From contig NZ_JAMBOR010000027.1 of the NCBI RefSeq assembly GCF_023715845.1, positions 1 through 44,168 on the forward strand: a stretch of DNA of 44,168 nucleotides. The letters are read 5' to 3'. Under the pieces are notes generated by a model. That model saw nothing but the letters and a program-made list of their open reading frames with translations. It did not search any database and had not been told where the DNA came from. Source of the DNA: Fictibacillus phosphorivorans (GTDB taxonomy: Bacteria; Bacillota; Bacilli; Bacillales; Fictibacillaceae). Positions within the stretch are counted from its first letter, which is position 1, and each line of letters starts with the position of its first letter. The position numbers and the translations under genes are program-made. Shown piece after piece: positions 25,182 through 34,147 of the stretch.

Positions 25182-26130
25182 AGTAGAGAATCTTAAGATG
25201 CATTTTCCGATCAAAGGCGGAGTGCTCGGCAAAAAAGTCGGTGAAGTAAAGGCAGTAGATGGGGTTTCTTTTTTCATCAAAAAAGGAGAAACACTTGGAC
25301 TCGTAGGGGAGAGCGGTTGCGGTAAATCTACAACTGGACGGATGCTTTTACGGCTATTGGAACCTACTGAAGGGAAAATTTACTTCGAAGGCGAAGATAT
25401 CACAAAACTCTCTACAAACGAGATGAGAAAGAAGCGCCGAGAAATGCAGATGGTGTTTCAGGATCCTTTCGCTTCCCTCAATCCGCGTCATACGGTTGAA
25501 AAAATTTTAGAAGAACCTTTGATCGTTCATGGTGTGAAAGATAAGGCGGAGCGAAAAAGAAGGGTGAAAGAACTGCTTGAAGTCGTAGGGCTCAGCAGCT
25601 GGCATGCAAAACGATATCCTCACCAATTTTCAGGAGGACAGCGCCAACGGATAGGGATTGCGAGAGCTCTTGCGGTTAATCCGAAGCTGATCATAGCGGA
25701 CGAGCCAGTTTCTGCATTGGATGTTTCCATCCAATCACAGGTGCTGAATTTGATGCAGGATCTGCAAAAGGAATTTGATCTAACCTACTTGTTCATCGCA
25801 CATGATCTTGGAGTTGTACGCCATATCAGTGACCGCGTTGGGGTTATGTATCTGGGGCAAATCGTAGAACTTTCAGATAGTGAAATGCTTTATGATGACC
25901 CGAAACACCCATATACACAGGCACTGTTATCTGCTGTTCCGATTCCAGATGTTGAACATCAAAAGGATCGCGTCATCCTTCAAGGAGATGTGCCGAGTCC
26001 TTCAAATCCGCCAGCAGGCTGTCCATTTCATACGAGATGCCCGGCGGCGATGGAACATTGTGGTTCAGTAAAACCTGTTTTAAAAGAAGTTGATGAAGGC
26101 CACTACGTTGCCTGCCATTTATACGAATAA
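25156..26130 (+). CDS. Oligopeptide ABC transporter ATPase (OppF/AppF/DppF type)
   Basis: This 324-residue ATPase pairs with the preceding OppD-type subunit. Walker A is GESGCGKST, the signature is FSGGQRQR, Walker B is [12 protein letters not shown] and the H-loop is AHDLG. The OppF-type C-terminal extension [17 protein letters not shown] is present. The start at 25156 lies inside the upstream gene with GAGGAGAAAGGAG before it, so the two ATPases are translationally coupled. Confidence 0.93.
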   Translation: MSQTQPLVEVENLKMHFPIKGGVLGKKVGEVKAVDGVSFFIKKGETLGLVGESGCGKSTTGRMLLRLLEPTEGKIYFEGEDITKLSTNEMRKKRREMQMVFQDPFASLNPRHTVEKILEEPLIVHGVKDKAERKRRVKELLEVVGLSSWHAKRYPHQFSGGQRQRIGIARALAVNPKLIIADEPVSALDVSIQSQVLNLMQDLQKEFDLTYLFIAHDLGVVRHISDRVGVMYLGQIVELSDSEMLYDDPKHPYTQALLSAVPIPDVEHQKDRVILQGDVPSPSNPPAGCPFHTRCPAAMEHCGSVKPVLKEVDEGHYVACHLYE

Positions 26131-26189
26131 AAGGTAAGCGCGTACATATAAAAAAAGGCACTATTAAAATGAGAACTGGGGGAAAGAAG

Positions 26190-27791
26190 ATGAAGAAAAG
26201 TTTATTAACTTTATTTGCTTTAATGCTTGCTTTATCTCTTGCTTTAGCAGGATGTTCATCAGGCAATGACAGCAGCAAAGGTGGAGACGATGGTAAAGTT
26301 GATCCGAACAACGTCTTGATCTATGGCCGCGGTGGGGATGCAGTTGCGCTTGATCCAGCAGTTGTTACAGACGGTGAATCTTTTATCGTTACAGAACAAA
26401 TCTATGAGCCGTTAGTAAACTACGGAAAAGATAACACAGATATCGTTCCTGGTCTTGCAAAAGAGTGGGACATTTCAGAAGATGGCTTAACGTATACTTT
26501 CACACTTGAAGAAGGCGTTAAGTTCCATGATGGCGAGAAGTTCAACGCTGATGCAGTTGTTAAAAACTTCGAGCGTTGGGCAAAGAGTAAAGATGAAGAG
26601 AAATTCTACTACTACAAATCTATGTTTGGTGGATTTGAAGGAGACGAAGGCCACGTAATTGAAAGCGTGAAAGCTGATGGAGAGTACAAGGTTGTATTCA
26701 AACTTAAACGTCCTCAAGCTCCGTTCTTAAAGAACATTGCGATGAGCCCATTTGCGATTGCAAGCCCTAAATCTTTCGATGGCGACAAGCTAAGCAAAGA
26801 ACCAGTTGGGACAGGTGCTTTCAAATTCAAGAGCTGGAAGCCAAATGACACGATCGTTCTTGAAAAGAACACAGACTACTGGGTAAAAGATCTTCCAAAG
26901 CTTGATGGTGTAACATTTAAAGTAATCAAAGATAACTCATCTCGTTTAAATGCATTAACAAAAGGCGAAATCGATTTAATGGATGGTCTAAACCCATCTG
27001 ATATGAAGAAAGTTACGGACAACAACAAACTTCAATTATTCGAACGTCCTTCTATGAACGTTGGTTACCTAGGGTTTAACACTGAAATAGCGCCATTTGA
27101 TAAAAAAGAAGTACGTCAGGCGATCAGCCACTTGATCGATAAGCAAGCGATCATTGATAACTTCTTCGAAGGAACTGCAGAACCGGCTAAAAACCCTATG
27201 CCTCCTTCAATCAATGGATATAATGACAGCATTCAAGACCGTGAATTTGACGAAGCAAAAGCGAAAGAACTTTTAGCGAAAGCTGGTCTTCCAGATGGAT
27301 TCAAGATGGACCTTTGGGCAATGCCTGTAGCACGTCCATATATGCCAAACGGACAAAAAGTAGCGGAAGCAATCCAAGCAAACCTTGCTAAAGTTGGCAT
27401 CGAAGCTAACATCGTAACGTTTGAGTGGGGTACGTACCTTGAAAAGACACGTAATGGTGAAGCGCCAGTGTTCATGTTAGGTTGGACTGGTGACAATGGA
27501 GATGCTGATAACTTCCTTTACGCATTGCTTGATAAAGACAACATTGGTTCTAACAATTATTCTCGTTACAAGAACGAAGAAGTTCATAAACTATTGCTAG
27601 AAGCGCAATCTAATCCTAATGAAGATGAGCGTGCTGAACTTTACCAGAAAGCACAAGCCATCATTCATGAAGATGCTCCATGGGTACCGCTTGTCCACTC
27701 TAAGCCTCAATTAGCTGGAGCTAGCAAAATTAAAGGATTTGTTCCGCATCCTACTGGATCTCAATCCTTTGTGGATACATCTTTCGAATAA
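26190..27791 (+). CDS. Peptide-binding lipoprotein (SBP family 5)
   Basis: This 533-residue extracytoplasmic solute-binding protein is anchored by a lipid on Cys22 in the lipobox LALAGC after a typical signal peptide. The mature part has the family 5 features: PLVNYGKDNTDIVPGLAKEW, YTFTLEEGVKFHDGE, and the NVGYLGFNTEIAPFDKKEVR stretch. The ATG at 26190 is used because GGGGGAAAG lies just upstream and it begins MKKSLLTLF; the frame open to 26169 adds seven residues without signal features. A hairpin directly after the gene may reduce read-through into the permease genes. Confidence 0.93.
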   Translation: MKKSLLTLFALMLALSLALAGCSSGNDSSKGGDDGKVDPNNVLIYGRGGDAVALDPAVVTDGESFIVTEQIYEPLVNYGKDNTDIVPGLAKEWDISEDGLTYTFTLEEGVKFHDGEKFNADAVVKNFERWAKSKDEEKFYYYKSMFGGFEGDEGHVIESVKADGEYKVVFKLKRPQAPFLKNIAMSPFAIASPKSFDGDKLSKEPVGTGAFKFKSWKPNDTIVLEKNTDYWVKDLPKLDGVTFKVIKDNSSRLNALTKGEIDLMDGLNPSDMKKVTDNNKLQLFERPSMNVGYLGFNTEIAPFDKKEVRQAISHLIDKQAIIDNFFEGTAEPAKNPMPPSINGYNDSIQDREFDEAKAKELLAKAGLPDGFKMDLWAMPVARPYMPNGQKVAEAIQANLAKVGIEANIVTFEWGTYLEKTRNGEAPVFMLGWTGDNGDADNFLYALLDKDNIGSNNYSRYKNEEVHKLLLEAQSNPNEDERAELYQKAQAIIHEDAPWVPLVHSKPQLAGASKIKGFVPHPTGSQSFVDTSFE

Positions 27792-27799
27792 GGTATGGC

Positions 27800-27836
27800 G
27801 GGGAGTATGGACTTATATCCTGCTCCCCCTTTTTTT
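27800..27836 (+). terminator. Intra-operon hairpin between binding protein and permease genes
   Basis: GGGGAG (27800-27805) pairs with CTCCCC (27823-27828), with an inner GGA/TCC, followed by seven T. It is a plausible partial terminator or mRNA-stabilising hairpin giving more binding protein than permease. Confidence 0.75.
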
Positions 27837-27892
27837 GCACTGCACCCTGTAATACTACTTAATTTGTAATCTTTCCAGAAAGAGGTGACCAT

Positions 27893-28897
27893 ATGTTTGC
27901 CTATACAATCAGACGGTTAGCTACTCTTGTCCCTGTTTTGTTGGGGATGACATTTATCGTATTTATGATGATTCGTGCTATACCCGGGAATCCTGCACAG
28001 CTTATATTAGGGCAACAGGCGACACAAGATGCAATTGAAGCATTAACAAAACGACTTGGTTTAGATCAGCCATGGTACACACAATTTTTTGCCTATATAA
28101 AAGGTCTTTTCGCTGGAGATTTAGGTGTTTCATTAAAAACAAACGTTCCGATCTCTGAAGAAATCTGGCCATATTTAGCCGCAACGATGGAATTGGCACT
28201 TGTCGCAATGGTCATTGCGATCGTAGTCGGTGTAAATGCTGGTATCATCTCAGCCTGGTTCCAAAATTCCTGGTTTGATTATTGTGCGATGGTGCTCGCA
28301 TTAGTTGGGGTATCCATGCCTATTTTCTGGCTTGGTTTGATGGAACAATATGTGTTCTCTATACAGCTGGATTGGTTGCCTACAACCGGCCGTGATAACA
28401 TTCGTGTACCGGTTGACCCAATAACGAACTTATATTTAATCGATACCTTGATTCAAGGCAGAATGGATCAATTTGTGGAAGTCATCCGCCACCTGATTTT
28501 ACCGGGAGTTGCACTAGCAACGATACCAATGGCCATTATCGCTAGAATGACTCGTTCAAGTATGCTTGAAGTAATGCGTTCTGATTACATCCGTACGGCC
28601 CGTGCTAAAGGGATGAAAATGTTTTGGGTTGTATACAAACATTCCTTGAAAAATGCCATGATTCCTGTAGTAACCGTTATCGGTTTGCAGACAGGACTTC
28701 TATTAGGCGGTGCGATCTTAACAGAGACCATCTTCGGGTGGCCAGGAATTGGAACATATATTTATGACGCGATATCGTTCCGTGATTATCCTGTTATCCA
28801 GTCAGGTATTCTTGTTGTCGCTACCATATTTGTACTCATTAATTTACTCGTTGATCTGCTGTATGCAGCGATCGATCCGAGAATTAAATTTAAGTAG
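27893..28897 (+). CDS. Oligopeptide ABC transporter permease (OppB/AppB type)
   Basis: This 334-residue permease begins MFAYTIRRLATLVPVLLG, the usual OppB-like start, and has six membrane segments. The conserved cytoplasmic loop (RTARAKGMKMFWVVYKHSLK) contains the EAA-type ATPase contact. The C-terminus LVDLLYAAIDPRIKF is typical. AAAGAGGTGACC precedes the ATG. It forms the membrane channel with the next gene. Confidence 0.93.
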   Translation: MFAYTIRRLATLVPVLLGMTFIVFMMIRAIPGNPAQLILGQQATQDAIEALTKRLGLDQPWYTQFFAYIKGLFAGDLGVSLKTNVPISEEIWPYLAATMELALVAMVIAIVVGVNAGIISAWFQNSWFDYCAMVLALVGVSMPIFWLGLMEQYVFSIQLDWLPTTGRDNIRVPVDPITNLYLIDTLIQGRMDQFVEVIRHLILPGVALATIPMAIIARMTRSSMLEVMRSDYIRTARAKGMKMFWVVYKHSLKNAMIPVVTVIGLQTGLLLGGAILTETIFGWPGIGTYIYDAISFRDYPVIQSGILVVATIFVLINLLVDLLYAAIDPRIKFK

Positions 28898-28909
28898 GAG
28901 GATGAAAGC

Positions 28910-29824
28910 ATGTCAGAACAACTAGCCAGATCAACGCCTCCAGTAGTACCGCAACATACGCCTGCACCAGTTGAAGACAAAGTAATTTCTCCTTGGAAGG
29001 ATGCTTGGAGAAGTTTTAAAAAGAATAAGATTGCTCTTGTTGGTCTATCAATTGTATCGTTTTTTATTTTACTTGCGATATTTGCGGACCTATTAGCTCC
29101 TTATGGTTATAAAGAGGTCAATCTATCAGACAAGCACATCGCTCCATCAGCTGAACACTGGTTCGGAACAGACGAGTTTGGCCGTGATATTCTTAGCCGT
29201 GTCATCCACGGTGCTCGTATCTCTCTATGGGTAGGTTTCTTCTCGGTAGCCGGCTCTGTTATCGTAGGTTCATTGCTGGGTATCGTTGCAGGTTACTACG
29301 GAAGGTGGGTGGATGGTATCATCTCGCGTATATTTGATATCCTGCTTGCGTTCCCGAGTATCTTGCTTGCGATCGCTGTTGTATCTGTACTTGGACCATC
29401 TTTAAAGAACGCATTGATTGCGATTGCGATCATCAATGTTCCAACGTTTGGACGTTTATTGCGTTCAAGGGTGCTTAGTGTAAAAGAAGAAGAATACATC
29501 ACAGCAGCACGGGCGATTGGTATGAGTGATATCCGTATTCTCGTTCATCACATCCTGCCGAACAGTTTAGCTCCGATCATCGTTCAAGGAACACTAGCTA
29601 TCGCAACAGCGATCATTGAAGCGGCAGCTCTTGGATTCTTAGGGATGGGTGCTCAACCGCCGACGCCAGAATGGGGTAAAATGCTTGCGGATTCGAAGGA
29701 CTTTATCATCCAAGCACCATGGACGGTATTGTTCCCAGGTCTTGCGATCATGTTGACAGTACTTGGGTTCAACCTAATGGGTGACGGTCTTCGTGATGCA
29801 CTCGATCCGCGTATGAAGAGCTAA
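28910..29824 (+). CDS. Oligopeptide ABC transporter permease (OppC/AppC type)
   Basis: This 304-residue permease has an N-terminal OppC-type segment (WKDAWRSFKKNKIALVGLSI), the DEFGRDILSRVIHGARISL block, and the EAA loop TAARAIGMSDIRILVHHILP. The C-terminus GDGLRDALDPRMKS is characteristic. AGGAGGATG lies 7-8 nt upstream; the spacing to the preceding permease is 12 bp. Last gene of the operon; a terminator follows. Confidence 0.93.
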   Translation: MSEQLARSTPPVVPQHTPAPVEDKVISPWKDAWRSFKKNKIALVGLSIVSFFILLAIFADLLAPYGYKEVNLSDKHIAPSAEHWFGTDEFGRDILSRVIHGARISLWVGFFSVAGSVIVGSLLGIVAGYYGRWVDGIISRIFDILLAFPSILLAIAVVSVLGPSLKNALIAIAIINVPTFGRLLRSRVLSVKEEEYITAARAIGMSDIRILVHHILPNSLAPIIVQGTLAIATAIIEAAALGFLGMGAQPPTPEWGKMLADSKDFIIQAPWTVLFPGLAIMLTVLGFNLMGDGLRDALDPRMKS

Positions 29825-29842
29825 TAAGGAAGATATAAAAGG

Positions 29843-29872
29843 GGGCTTGGTTGATGCCAAGCTTCTTTTTTT
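29843..29872 (+). terminator. Terminator of the peptide transporter operon
   Basis: The stem GCTTGG/CCAAGC with a 6-nt loop is followed by a T-rich tract (TTCTTTTTTT). Confidence 0.8.
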
Positions 29873-30845
29873 AATGCTCTCTTTCTAGTAGAGGATCGAG
29901 GTGGTAATGACGAGAGCGATTCGTTCCAGATGCAGGCAGATTTAAAGACCGTAAAAGGTGATAGGCTTGACTGCTTGATGATAAATTTAAATAGTAGGCA
30001 CACTCATGATTGGTAATTGTTTTTGAGAATAAGAGGGCATAATCTTGCAGTGCCTCAATATGTGCAGTCTTTGAAGAAGTACGGCAAGTATTGCAATGCC
30101 ACTTCCCCCAGTCATATCTCATAATGGAGTGAGAGCACTTAGGACAAAACACCCCTTTGGCGAGTTCATTCTTTTTTACTTGAAAGAGTTCGCAAATATC
30201 AGGATCATATGAAGAGGATAATTTAATTAATAATCTTATTAATTTCTTAATTTGTTTTTGTGTAAGAATGGGCGTGGGATATTTTCGAGCAAGGCTTTCA
30301 AATTTTTGTTGAAGACCTGAACTTTTAATTACTTTTTCTTTAGCTTCCTTATAGGTGGGAGAGGATTCAACAATAGCAGAAGGGTGAGTCATTACGACAA
30401 GAGTTTCAATGGGAATTGTAGGCATTTTATTCTTTTCAAGAACCCTAGATAGATGATATTTTTGACGATTGACCTGATCGATGGGGTTTGCGAATCCTTC
30501 TTCTTTCCCATCATAAGTTCTAATGAATTGAAAGAACTGATCTTCAAATAGCAGATGGCCAGCCATGTATTTAATTTCGAGAATGGTAATGAAACTAGGA
30601 GTTATAAGCAAGGTGTCCATTTGAAAATAATGCTTATCGTCTTGAATACGGAGACCATGAAGAAAGTGAGTTTCCTTTGGCAAATAACGATAAAAATATT
30701 CGAGAGATTGTTCACCTTTAAAGCCAGAAGAATGATTTCGAAGTTGTACTTGGAATTCTTCTTTCCTAAAGTGATTGGGAGGGATTCTCCTAACTAATTT
30801 TGATAATTTCGTAATAAAAATGGGTGTTTTCCTTTGCCTTTTCAA
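29871..30845 (-). CDS. NERD-domain (nuclease-related) protein with zinc ribbon
   Basis: This 324-residue protein has a NERD domain at about residues 37-150. It contains QMDTLLITPSFITILEIKY, a PD-(D/E)XK-like pattern (D, then E-x-K), so endonuclease activity is possible. A zinc ribbon follows, with CPKC and CNTC pairs. It is not part of an operon. TTG 30845 is taken as start, with GAGGAGG 7 nt upstream. NERD proteins occur in Bacillus chromosomes and on mobile DNA; the biological role is unclear. The gene lies between the peptide transporter and ygaE, where B. subtilis has no counterpart in my recollection. Confidence 0.85.
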   Translation of the reverse strand: MKRQRKTPIFITKLSKLVRRIPPNHFRKEEFQVQLRNHSSGFKGEQSLEYFYRYLPKETHFLHGLRIQDDKHYFQMDTLLITPSFITILEIKYMAGHLLFEDQFFQFIRTYDGKEEGFANPIDQVNRQKYHLSRVLEKNKMPTIPIETLVVMTHPSAIVESSPTYKEAKEKVIKSSGLQQKFESLARKYPTPILTQKQIKKLIRLLIKLSSSYDPDICELFQVKKNELAKGVFCPKCSHSIMRYDWGKWHCNTCRTSSKTAHIEALQDYALLFSKTITNHECAYYLNLSSSSQAYHLLRSLNLPASGTNRSRHYHLDPLLEREH

Positions 30846-30952
30846 TAGGTAGCCTCCTCAGTATTTTTTGACACTGTTAGGATCCTATTTTCCCGCTTTA
30901 TACCGTTTGAAGCAAAGAGCAAAATTCTTATTTTTGCCACTGAAAGTAGTTG

Positions 30953-31057
30953 AATCCACAAATTACACCTATGAATCCACGAAATTTCAGGCTCAATCCA
31001 CGAGTTTTATCCCTGAATCCAAAAATTTTTAGCTTTTATCCACGAGTTTACATTTCT
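30953..31057. repeat. 21-bp tandem repeat array
   Basis: Five units start at 30953, 30974, 30995, 31016 and 31037, each opening with AATCCAC (variants AATCCAA and TATCCAC), followed by a variable (G/A)AATTT-like half. On the minus strand the core reads CGTGGATT. The period is exactly 21 bp throughout. The family differs from the 20-bp arrays at 134 and 5093. Confidence 0.8.
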
Positions 31058-31133
31058 CGACAAGAATCGACGACAACCTTGCCATATTCCACTCAAACTT
31101 TTGCCTGAACCCACCAACCAAAGCCAACCAAAC

Positions 31134-31165
31134 CCCCAAAAAAACCAGCCCCACTAAGGGCTGGT
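31134..31165 (-). terminator. Terminator after ygaE
   Basis: The stem ACCAGCCC/GGGCTGGT (8 bp) is followed on the minus strand by a run of T. Confidence 0.85.
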
Positions 31166-31178
31166 CTCCACTTATTTA

Positions 31179-32249
31179 TCAATCTTCAAACCGTTGATCC
31201 AACTGAACTTCACTATCATCCTGATGGTAGTTTTTAAAGCTTTCTACCAATGTGTTCAGGTGTTTGAGCTGGTCACTGTAATCGATGATCAATGCGAATA
31301 CAGGGAACAGTTCGATCCATTCTTCGTGATCAGGGCTTTTGTAATAGCTCATGATACAATTCATAAGCGCCTTCTTGCTGATCTCGTCGTCCATGTCGAG
31401 TGTGTGCTGCGCTCTGATTTTATCTGTATATTTCAGCAGCATCTGTTCGTGGAAGTTCGTCAACCCATCGAGTTTCAGCTGAATCAATTCCTGAAGCGGT
31501 TCAGGCATGTTATATAATTCGTTCTCATGCCGGTGCAGGCTCTTCAGCAGCTCCAGTGCTTTGTTGGTCGTCTGAATCATCTGTCTGTAGAGTACAAGCT
31601 TCCGTGTTTTTGAATATTTGTTTGACCTCAAGTAGGTTCGTTCTTCTTTATATAATAAATAGTATTGATCCATCTTGAAGCGGTTTTCTTTTAGATGATT
31701 CAAATCTTCCTTAATCGCATTGTGTTCTGATGCGTGTCTTGTAATCATGCGGATCCATTTAATAATTTCATCGGTGTGACCGGAGATTTTATAATACAAT
31801 TTTGTTTCGTATTTAGGTGGCATGAATACCAGGTTTACCAAGAAGGCGGAAAGAACGCCCAGCATGATAAGCAAGAAACGGTCCACTGCAAAACCAATAA
31901 AGTTTTCTGAATGACTCTCCATGATCACAATTACCGTTACGATGGATAACGGAATGGTTTTTTCAATTTTCATCTTTAAGTTGGCTGCGATAACAAGTAC
32001 AACTACAAATCCAATCACAAACGGGTTATTACCTAGCAAAATAACAAAAATAATTGCAAAAATAGCACCTACCAGATTACCTTGCATCTGTTCTAAGATC
32101 GTTTGATACGACCTGTAGATAGAAGGTTGTATCGCGAATGTAGCAGCAATAGCCGCATAAACCGGCTGATCGAGTTGAAACAACATCGCCAGGTAGATCG
32201 ATAATGATATGGCTAAACCCGTTTTTATCATTCGGGCTCCTAATTTCAT
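31179..32249 (-). CDS. ygaE: Aromatic acid exporter/FUSC-like membrane protein (YgaE)
   Basis: This 356-residue protein has an N-terminal membrane half and a long helical cytoplasmic half. About four to five segments lie between residues 8 and 145, including MIKTGLAISLSIYLAMLF and VIGFVVVLVIAANLKM. The ArAE/FUSC-like motif QPSIYRSYQTILEQMQGNLVGA is present. Length and position match YgaE of B. subtilis. Substrates are unknown. The ATG at 32249 starts MKLGARMIKTG; the longer frame has a charged, non-conserved extension. The ribosome binding site AAAGGA is somewhat distant (about 12 nt). Confidence 0.87.
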   Translation of the reverse strand: MKLGARMIKTGLAISLSIYLAMLFQLDQPVYAAIAATFAIQPSIYRSYQTILEQMQGNLVGAIFAIIFVILLGNNPFVIGFVVVLVIAANLKMKIEKTIPLSIVTVIVIMESHSENFIGFAVDRFLLIMLGVLSAFLVNLVFMPPKYETKLYYKISGHTDEIIKWIRMITRHASEHNAIKEDLNHLKENRFKMDQYYLLYKEERTYLRSNKYSKTRKLVLYRQMIQTTNKALELLKSLHRHENELYNMPEPLQELIQLKLDGLTNFHEQMLLKYTDKIRAQHTLDMDDEISKKALMNCIMSYYKSPDHEEWIELFPVFALIIDYSDQLKHLNTLVESFKNYHQDDSEVQLDQRFED

Positions 32250-32418
32250 AGCTACGATAATTCCTTTCTCATAAAAAATGTTAATAATCTCAAACACTAT
32301 AAACTGTTTTTTTAGTTTAATCAAGTCAGAATGTGTTAATAAATTGTGAAAAAAAAACAGACTTACATACCCTATGAAAAGGGATCGTTAGTTATTACTT
32401 GTTTTCCCCTAAAACAAA

Positions 32419-32448
32419 AAAAGAATCCGCATGGATGCGGATTCTTTT
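32419..32448 (-). terminator. Terminator after gsaB
   Basis: The stem AAAAGAATCCGC/GCGGATTCTTTT (12 bp) has a T-run on the minus strand. Confidence 0.85.
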
Positions 32449-32465
32449 AAATCGAACGATCATTC

Positions 32466-33752
32466 TTAAAGTCTGCTAAATGCTTTTCCAGCTGCTTCAA
32501 TGGTTGCCATCACATCTTCTTCTGTATGAGCTGTTGTTAAGAACATCGCTTCATATTTGGATGGAGCAAGGTTGATGCCCTCGTTAAGCATGTGTTTAAA
32601 ATATCTTCCGAAGATCTCTCCGTCAGTGGCTTCAGCTTGCTCATAATTCACGATCTTTTCATCTGTAAAGTAAAGAGTCAATGCACCTTTTAAACGGTTG
32701 GTGCTCACGGAAACGTTATGTTTTGCAGCTTGTTCCAGCAATCCTTTTTCGAGGATAGCCCCTAATCGGTCCATCTCCTCATAAACGCCTTCTTCCTTCA
32801 ACACTTCTAGGCAAGCAATCCCAGCAGAGATGGAAGCAGGGTTTCCAGCCATCGTTCCTGCTTGATAAGCGGGTCCGAGTGGAGCTACCTTTTCCATGAT
32901 TTCTTTGTTGCCGCCGTAAGCACCGATCGGAAGTCCGCCGCCGATGATCTTACCAAGTGATGTCATATCAGGCTTCACACCTAGTAGATCTTGTGCACCA
33001 CCATACATAAAGCGGAAAGCTGTAATTACTTCATCGTAAATCACAAGAGCACCATGCTCGTGAGTAATGTCATTAACCGCTTGTAAAAAGCCCTCTTTCG
33101 GTTCAACGATTCCGAAGTTTCCAACGATCGGTTCTACAAGAACAGCAGCGATCTGGTCGCCCCATCGTTCCATAGCAGCACGATATGCGTCCACATCGTT
33201 AAAAGGAACCGTGATCACTTCTTGTGCGATGCTTTTTGGAACACCTGCAGAATCCGGTGTACCGAGTGTGGAAGGACCAGATCCGGCAGCAACGAGCACC
33301 AAATCAGAATGGCCGTGGTAGCAGCCTGCGAATTTGATGATCTTATCGCGTCCCGTATAAGCACGGGCAACACGGATCGTTGTCATCACGGCTTCTGTTC
33401 CAGAGTTTACAAACCGGACTTTATCCATCGCCGGCATGGCTTCTTTCAGCATTTTTGCAAATTTAACTTCAAGTGCAGTAGGTGTCCCATAAAGAACACC
33501 GTTTTCAGCAGCCTTAACGATGGCTTTCGTAATATGCGGGTGAGCGTGTCCCGTAATAATAGGGCCATAGGCAGCAAGATAATCAATATAGCGATTGCCG
33601 TCCTCATCCCAAAAATAAGCACCTTCAGCGCGTTCCATGAAAACCGGTGCGCCGCCTCCAACTGCTTTAAACGAACGAGAAGGGCTGTTCACACCTCCGA
33701 CAATATGTAAGAGAGCTTCTTCATAAAGAGCTTCCGAGCGAGAGTGGTTCAT
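32466..33752 (-). CDS. gsaB: Glutamate-1-semialdehyde 2,1-aminomutase (GsaB)
   Basis: This 428-residue PLP enzyme converts glutamate-1-semialdehyde to 5-aminolevulinate for haem synthesis. The PLP-binding Lys268 lies in [29 protein letters not shown] and YHGHSD form the cofactor site. This locus corresponds to the second (gsaB/hemL2) copy of B. subtilis next to ygaF and perR, while the biosynthetic hemL lies in the hem operon elsewhere. AGGAGGAA precedes the ATG. A TACAAT lies upstream near 33800 on the minus strand, without a clear -35. Confidence 0.94.
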   Translation of the reverse strand: MNHSRSEALYEEALLHIVGGVNSPSRSFKAVGGGAPVFMERAEGAYFWDEDGNRYIDYLAAYGPIITGHAHPHITKAIVKAAENGVLYGTPTALEVKFAKMLKEAMPAMDKVRFVNSGTEAVMTTIRVARAYTGRDKIIKFAGCYHGHSDLVLVAAGSGPSTLGTPDSAGVPKSIAQEVITVPFNDVDAYRAAMERWGDQIAAVLVEPIVGNFGIVEPKEGFLQAVNDITHEHGALVIYDEVITAFRFMYGGAQDLLGVKPDMTSLGKIIGGGLPIGAYGGNKEIMEKVAPLGPAYQAGTMAGNPASISAGIACLEVLKEEGVYEEMDRLGAILEKGLLEQAAKHNVSVSTNRLKGALTLYFTDEKIVNYEQAEATDGEIFGRYFKHMLNEGINLAPSKYEAMFLTTAHTEEDVMATIEAAGKAFSRL

Positions 33753-33851
33753 ATATAAATTCCTCCTAAAAAACTAATAAACCTTGAATACAACTAGTAT
33801 TGTAGCATGAAAAGCTTAGAGAGACAGAACTGGAAAACTGTACCGTACATT

Positions 33852-33976
33852 CTCAACTATTTGAGTTTTAGAAGATGGATAGGATACACTATCCAAGTGA
33901 TTAGTTTCTCTAAAGGAAACTCTAAATTTTGCTGTGCAAAATTACAAACCTTAATAATAGATCACTTATTAAAAGG
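33852..33976 (+). ncRNA. Candidate structured RNA upstream of the ABC-2 transporter operon
   Basis: Perfect helices in order are CTCAA/TTGAG (33852-33865), TGGATAG/CTATCCA (33876-33895) and AAGTGAT/ATCACTT (33895-33901 with 33961-33967). The last encloses AGTTTC/GAAACT (33903-33921) and AATTTTGC/GCAAAATT (33925-33943), giving a three-way junction. A competing 9-bp stem, CCTTAATAA with TTATTAA-AAGG (33949-33957 with 33966-33976), shares bases with the enclosing stem. It is not recognised as a known riboswitch class. Inverted repeats are strand-symmetric, so it could also be read on the other strand or be a DNA element. Confidence 0.4.
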
Positions 33977-34022
33977 CTTCTAAAAAGGATGCATGTACTT
34001 CCTTGTCATTGTGATGGAGTGT

Positions 34023-34080
34023 AAGGTGCGCACGCCCCCTCGGAGAGCGAGTACTTCTAACAGAAATCAATTATTTTCAA
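34023..34080 (-). repeat. Dispersed intergenic repeat, copy 2 (truncated)
   Basis: This copy shares the ACG(C/T)CCCCC-GGA(G/A)AGCGAG and AACAGAAATCAAT blocks with copy 1 and has the same orientation. The GTCTCACCTG half is absent. Confidence 0.6.
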
Positions 34081-34147
34081 GGGGTACAGGTGGATCCAGA
34101 ACAGCCCTTTTATTAATTCGTTTATTTTCATTTGGAGGCTTCATTAT

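Larger units (their letters stand above)
30846..31178. other. Gene-free region with 21-bp tandem repeats
   Basis: No gene is supported in these 333 bp. The first 100 bp are the NERD gene's 5' region. From 30953 to 31057 there are five 21-bp tandem units, then a C/A-rich stretch and a terminator hairpin (31144-31165) belonging to the minus-strand gene ygaE. Confidence 0.7.
33753..34147. other. Gene-free region between gsaB and the ABC-2 operon with multiple hairpins
   Basis: No gene is supported in 395 bp. The region holds four consecutive hairpins plus an enclosing stem (33852-33976), a truncated copy of the dispersed repeat (34023-34080), and the 5' region of the ABC-2 operon ending with GGAGG. 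Confidence 0.7.
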
